Below are positions 58,631 to 64,000 of a stretch of 64,000 nucleotides of DNA, in pieces. A program made the position numbers and the translations under genes. The notes below the pieces were generated by a model that worked only from the letters and a program-made list of their open reading frames with translations, was not told where the DNA came from and searched no databases. Position 1 is the stretch's first letter. Every line of letters starts with the position of its first letter. Origin of the DNA: Zygnema cylindricum (taxonomy: Eukaryota; Streptophyta; Zygnematophyceae; Zygnematales; Zygnemataceae); contig JBBHKE010001339.1 in the NCBI GenBank assembly GCA_037447655.1, forward strand, positions 628,264 to 692,263. The letters are read 5' to 3'.

Positions 58631-59426
58631 TGACAATGGACGTTTTTCATGAAAAAGGCGTGAGAAAACATGGCAGCTCATTGGGGTACGGATCTTTCTT
58701 GGAAAGGCAATGGGTAAGACAGGCGTGTTTCGATGCATCGTAAAAAAAGCCATAATGTTTGCGTGGATAAAAAATAGGACACGTGTAATCTTTGGCGACC
58801 AATCACGTGACGTGAATTATTATTTGGTTGGTCAGTATGTACTTTTTGGTTCAATTTAGTGTCATCATTTACTCTTATACGGAACAACGTTGACGTTAAT
58901 ACAAGTGAGACGTTTGAAAGACAGACGAGGTAACACCCTTATTACAATTAAGACACATATTAGCATACTTAACTCTAATAAAACCACCCAAAAGGGACCT
59001 TATTAGATTACATGATATACGGACGAACGGAACTACGGCCATACGTCCAAGCTACATGTAGAAACGACATGGCGTGTTAACATGTCCGTAAACGTCAAAA
59101 AAAAAAACTGAAATTAAACTTTACATTACGCAGTATAGCGTTGACACATAACCGCCGTAAAATTGTCTGATCGGTACGGATACTCGCTTTGGGTTTGTCG
59201 TTCAATTTTTAAGATTGTGTACGGTTACATATATGAATGTGTATAATCGTACGGATAATATTCCATTTTTGCTGTCCCCAAATAAGCATTAACGCCGAAA
59301 TTAGAATAAACCTTTTTTTTTCTAATTTTCAAATTCTTAATTAGCGTCAATGACGGTATATTTACTTCCACACTATTTAAACTTTGACACTAATAACGAT
59401 GCGCGGTGTACCCCCCTTTTGTTTTT
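58631..59426. other. Unassigned spacer
   Basis: A family C-like end (CACTAATAACGATGCGCGGTGTA) at about 59389-59411 suggests a truncated MITE. No gene seen. Confidence 0.4.
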
Positions 59427-59961
59427 GTAAAAGAGGCACGTTACACCACAACACGTATAGTGCACAGCGGAAAACACTAAGGATCTTCCCGTAGCAACAG
59501 CAGGAATACCCAGAACTCACAGACAAGGTTGAGCTTTATTACTTGAGAGAGAGAGAGTACAAGGTTGCGCTACCTGCGTAGGTCTACTCCAGGTGTCCCA
59601 TTCACTCGGTCTACTTGCCTATTTAAACTAGTTAACTGCTAGTCAACCTAGTACTATACAGCTGTACACGTGGGCCTTCGCGGCCAACCGAGATCTATCC
59701 AAAACTTCCTTCTAGAACTATACAGTTCCATCTACATTCTGCGGCGTTGCTATGCTGCGCTGTTGTGCTACTAAGTTGCTATGCTGCGCTGCTGCGCTAC
59801 TAAGTTGCTATGCTGCTATGCTGCGCTGGTCTGGGATCGCAGCTGCGCTGCTCTGGAATCGCAGCTGCGCTGCTCTGGAATCGCAACTGCGCTTCTCTGA
59901 AATCGCAACAATAGCAGCCTAGCCCCAACCACTAAGTACCCAATTCTATAACCCTGTTACA
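59427..59961 (-). repeat. 3' LTR of gypsy element (inner end firm, outer end approximate)
   Basis: On the minus strand it starts TGTAACAGGG after the purine-rich TTAGTGGGAGGCAC. It contains a TTTAAATAGG TATA-like box near 59630 and an AATAAAG polyadenylation signal near 59535. Its U3 has about three 27-bp repeats with GCTGCGATTCCAGAGCAG cores. Confidence 0.65.
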
Positions 59962-60006
59962 GTGCCTCCCACTAAGGGTTCAGCGTCTCGCTAAACTTTG
60001 CCTGAC

Positions 60007-63000
60007 TCAAGGAAACTGTAATTGCCGGAGTATATCATATGTTTCTTCACGATACTCTTCGAACTCCGGGCGAAGAGCGTTGAGTTGATTATGGAGCTGT
60101 TCCCATCGGGTCTCCAGTAATGCGATGTGATGATCTGCAGCTGCCAACCGCCTCCGATTGATGCGTTCCCGAACCTGATTTTCCCCTTCCTCAACCTCGG
60201 GTACTTTGGGTTGCTGCGGAACGTCTGCCGATGCAGGCTCCTCGGGTGTTGGAATCCTGGGTTCGGGTTCAGCCACTAGTGGAACTCCCTCTGGTTCCTC
60301 GTCCGCCGGTTCCCACCGAGGTACCTTCCGCAATTTGAAGGACACGTGTTTCCTTGCAGCTCGGGCCCGCTGCAGAGCATTTCTTCGAGCCAGCTTGAGT
60401 ACTCGCACCTCAGGGGTGACCTCCGCTCGAGAGATGATGTCGTGGAGGCGTACATCCCACGGGTGATAATGGCGGAGTAACCCGGGAACATCAATCCTTT
60501 ACCTGTAGTTGTCCTCTACCACTTCCACGAACGGTAAGGTGTGAGGATTCAGCTGCACATAGCCTTTATGATTATTTCCCAGGTCCTTGGTCCGCATGAA
60601 ATTCCACGCTAGGTGTGACGGAACATCGGCCGGGATACAGATAGGATCTCCAGGCTTCCCTATACGCCATTCCTCGGGCCACTCCGAGGGGTTCCAATAA
60701 AACCTTTTGTCGAAGCTGAAGGCGAGGTTCGGATGCTGGGTGTCGAGCGTTAGTGGAAAAAGGTAGTCAGGAATTTCCTCTCCCTGTTCACTCTCCTCCT
60801 TTGAATCTCTTCGGTTTTCGCGCAAGAGAAACACATCGTCACCGCTGGGGTATTGTTCCTCCGCCTTTTTCTCAGCGCTTTCAGACGACTGCTCGTCCGC
60901 GGTGCTTTCCTTGTTTGGGTCCCGCATCACCTCCGGATCTGAAGCGCGCTCCTCAATTGGCGGAGGGGTTAGTTCGCGTTCCGGTTCCTCTGCCTCCGAC
61001 AGCTCATGATCCGCTTGAAATTCCTGATCACCTTCCCGAGTTGGGGTGTATTCAGGGTCCTGTGAGTTTTCTGACCCCTCCCCTCCACTGGTCTCTGCCG
61101 GTCCTGCCTCGCTACTGGCGCTTTCCTCCGGTTCCGGCTCCACTTCTACTTCTCTTCGCCTGCTTGCTTCCACCATGGCCTCCGCCGCCCTTAGCAATCT
61201 TTCGGGACGGTTCGGGTCTCCTTGTCCCACCCGTACCAGTCTCCTCCTTTTCGGTGGTGGAGAGGACGACGACGCCATAGACACTGCTGAACCAGACAAT
61301 TCCGGTAGCTCCAGAAGCGAAGGTAGACTGATTGTGCGGAGGGAAGCAGTTTTTAAGCTGCCGAGACTAGGTCGGTCGTGAGGACGAATGGTGGTTGTAT
61401 TCCCGGGGGTTGAGGGTTTCACCTTTGAACTGTGCGAAGCGTCGCAGCGTGCGAGGGTATCGCAGCGTCCAACATTTATAAAACTGCGCTGCTGCGGCGA
61501 AACCGAGGGTTCGTCGTCCCCTACATAGTGAAACACAATTGCGCCGTTGCGCTTTCCTGTCAGCGCAGCGGTGGGGCTGCGATCCTCTGACGTCATCGTG
61601 ACCATGTTGCGCTGCGGTGGCTGCGCTGCTACGGCGTTGCGGTGTGGTAACATCGCCGCTGCGGTCCTTTGCTGCGTCCCCAATATGATTGCGATGGTTG
61701 CGCCACTGCGATTCGCTCCTTTGTTGCGGCCGCTGCGATTGCCCCTCCGGTTAGGCTGAGTGTCCTCACTCTGCTGAAACCGGCGCAGCAACTCTGGGGA
61801 ATGCAGATCTTTCTTGTCCACCCAAGAGTCGTCCTCGGCACCGTAACCCTTCCAACGCACCAAGTATTGGGTGGAGTTGGATTTCCGAGAGTGGCGTGAC
61901 TATAGGATCTCGTCCACCTCATACTCGTCCGAGGTTCCCCGAACGGGTGGTAAAGGAGTACGCTGGCGTCGATTAGGGAACACCGAATCAGGATCGCGGA
62001 ATGGTTTAAGAAGGGAAACATGGAAAACATTGTGGATATGCCAGCCCGTCGGGATATCCAACTTGTACGCTACGTCGCCCACACGGGAAAGAATTGTGAA
62101 CGGGCGCGTGAACTTTGGTGCCAACTTCTTAGAGAGGGCACCAGGCAAGGAGAGGTTTACCATATTAAGGCGAACCTTGTCCCCCACGCAGAAGACGATG
62201 TCTTTTCGGTGAGCGTCGGCCTGCGACTTTTGACGATTCTTTGCCATTTGGAGCGCCTTGGCCGCCTTTTCCAGGTTTCCTTGCAAGGTTTTGGCAAAGT
62301 CCAGAGCAGCCGGTGTTTGGCAGTCCGCTACGAATAAGTTTTGGGGAAGAGTGGGTTGTCTTCCATTGAGGAAGAATGGCGTAGCATTTGTTGACGAGTG
62401 TACTGCGCTATTGTATGCTACCTCGATTGCCGTTAAATGGTCCACCCAATCCGTTTGGTTTACCGAGACATAAGCCCGCAATGCTTCCTCCAAGGTTCGA
62501 TTCACCCTTTCAGTCTGAGCATCAGTTTGAGGGTGGTAGGTTGTGGACATGGCCAGCTGCGTTCCGCATAACGCAAATAGATTTTGCCAAAAATGGCTCA
62601 CGAATTTTCGATCGCGGTTGTTGACGATCCTTTTTGGAAGACCGTGATGGCGGAATATTTCTCGAAAGAATAAGTCCGCAATATCTCGTGCACTAGCTGT
62701 AGTGGTCGTGGGTAGAAAATGTGCCATTTTCGTCAGATAATCCACGACGACGAAGATTGAGTCGTAGCCCTCCTTCGTCCGGGGAAGGGCCACGATGAAG
62801 TCCATCGAGATCGCCTCCCAAGGAACAGATGGTATTGGGAGTGGGTGTAACAAGCCTTGTTGCCCTGAATCCGATTTGTTTCTATTACACGAGTCACACG
62901 TCCGGACATATTCCGCAATGTCTCGAGTCATGTTTGGCCAATAATACGCCTCAGCGACACGTGCGGTTGTTTTATCCCGCCCAAAATGTCCACTGAGCGG

Positions 63001-64000
63001 CTCGTCGTGACTCATTTGAAGAATCGTGTGACGAAGTGCCGTATTTGTTCGCACATAAAGCCGTGTTGTCTAACTCGGTCTGTACCGCCACATACCATTG
63101 GCGGTTCGAACGAGTACCTTCCGCTTGATGAGTTCCTTTAGTGAATCATCTTCGCCGTAGGCGGCCTTTATCCGACTTAACCATTGTTCGTCCACTTGCA
63201 CCGTAGTGGTGACTGCGCCAAGCGTCGAATCTTGCGTTGCGGTCGACACTGCGCTTGTCTCTTTCACAGAGTCTTCGTTCCCCTGTTGTGGTGCTTGCGG
63301 TCGTTGCTCCGCTGCCGGCGCAGCGACGTCAGGTCTTCTGGACAGCGCATCTGCCGGGTTCGTTTTGCCCGGTTTATATTCAATAACAAGTTCTGGACCA
63401 AAGGTTTGCAAAAACGTCATCCAACGCACTTGTTTCTTGGACAACTTCGGCTGGGTTTGGAGATATTGTAAGGCGTGGTGATCCGTGATAACCGTGATCC
63501 GTTTCCCCTGAACGTAACACTTCCAAACCTCCAACGCATTGATAATAGCTATTGTTTCCTTCTCATGGGTGGCCCAATTCAACTCTGCTGCCTTTAGTTT
63601 GTGACTGTCGTAGGCGATGGGTTGAAGGCCTTTTCCTTGATCCTGCATAAGGATCGCTCCAATAGCCATATCGCTAGCATCGGTAATTATCGTCCAAGGT
63701 AAATTTGGATCGGGAACAGCTAACACAGGGGCGGTAACCAACCGCTCCTTTAGCGTGTTAAAGGCTGCCCCTTGCGCCGTTTTCCATTCATTGGGCACAT
63801 CATTCTTGAGCAATTCCGTGAGCGGTGCAGCGATCTTTGCGAAACCTTCGACAAAACGTCGATAATAGGAGCATAGTCCTAGAAAGATCCGTAACTCCGT
63901 GATATTTGCCGGCTACGGCCACTCCTTAACGGCCTTTGTTTTGTTTGGGTCCACTGCGATTCCGTCCCGGCTCACCACATGGCCTAAAAAATCAATCTTC
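60007..64000 (-). pseudogene. Ty3/gypsy chromovirus pol (RT end, RNase H, integrase, chromodomain, long C-terminal extension)
   Basis: One continuous minus-strand frame from the window edge to a TGA at 60009-60007, broken only by TAG at 63915, 63072 and 61902 and TAA at 60501. In order: RT tail IDFLGHVVSRDGIAVDPNKT and LGLCSYYRRF; RNase H DASDMAIGAIL, TDHHALQYL and NPADALSRRPD; integrase HHCC zinc region ending CDSCNRNKS, then MDFIVALPRT, NNRDRKFVSHFW and DAQTERVNRTLEE (DDE residues); DKVRLN and RPFTILSRVGDVAYKLDIP; chromodomain YLVRWKGYGAEDDSWVDKKD. A further 600 or so residues follow, acidic and Pro/Ser-rich with a PPPKRRRLVR basic patch, ending in a helical segment (LLETRWEQLHNQLNALRPEF). 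Most of RT and all of gag lie outside the window. Confidence 0.93.

Noticed and set aside
60753-61381. Plus-strand frames of 111-175 codons (Pro/Leu-rich) across the gypsy element
   Set aside because: Antisense shadows of the long minus-strand pol frame, whose domains are unmistakable.
35437-63915. Genome-wide reassignment of TAA/TAG to glutamine, as in some ulvophyte algae
   Set aside because: SR-beta ends at TAA exactly where the family ends; the secreted-protein copies end at TAA while the paralogue ends at TAG, with divergence beginning right after; all recognised host-gene Gln codons are CAA or CAG.

Overview
This is a eukaryotic nuclear window: its genes are interrupted by GT-AG introns, it has a low gene density, and it is crowded with transposable elements and simple repeats. 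The host genes and the plant-like retroelements point to a streptophyte (green alga of charophyte grade, or an early-diverging plant). The best clue is the 3' half of a REDUCED WALL ACETYLATION (RWA/Cas1p acyltransferase) gene that closely resembles land-plant RWA proteins. The species cannot be named from the sequence alone.

Layout. 1-2.6 kb: last exons of an RWA gene (+). 2.7-9.3 kb: AT-rich spacer with hAT-like and other MITEs, some nested. 9.35-14.73 kb (-): a complete six-exon gene for the beta subunit of the signal recognition particle receptor (SR-beta). 17.8-19.3 kb (-): a three-exon gene for a small secreted protein with two tandem six-cysteine repeats. 19.3-27.7 kb: more MITEs. 27.77-29.15 kb (+): a nearly identical second copy of the secreted-protein gene, followed by a second copy of SR-beta exons 1-3 only (31.4-33.1 kb, +). 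Together 12.7-19.3 kb and 27.8-33.5 kb form a large inverted duplication whose outer end cuts SR-beta inside intron 3. A third, broken paralogue of the secreted-protein gene lies at 34.7-35.0 kb (-).

From 35 kb on, the window is mostly transposons. There is a decayed Ty1/copia element with both LTRs (35.0-40.4 kb) and an AT-rich stretch with more hAT-like copies. After a 10-N assembly gap comes a copia RNase H-LTR-gag junction. Next are a truncated copia (+) that abuts the integrase of a second copia (-), a CACTA-like repeat zone, and a long Ty3/gypsy chromovirus (-) that runs off the right edge.

What may be new: (i) the secreted two-repeat cysteine-rich family, kept nearly identical in inverted copies with a sharp conversion-like boundary inside exon 1; (ii) a family of about ten non-autonomous hAT-like elements, several with exact 8-bp target duplications; (iii) copia LTRs that carry a tRNA-like module in antisense, in an element primed by an internal initiator-tRNA-Met site; (iv) a gypsy Pol with a long acidic and coiled C-terminal extension after the chromodomain. 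Exon boundaries were read by eye from splice signals, reading frame and family similarity; no alignment or database search was run.
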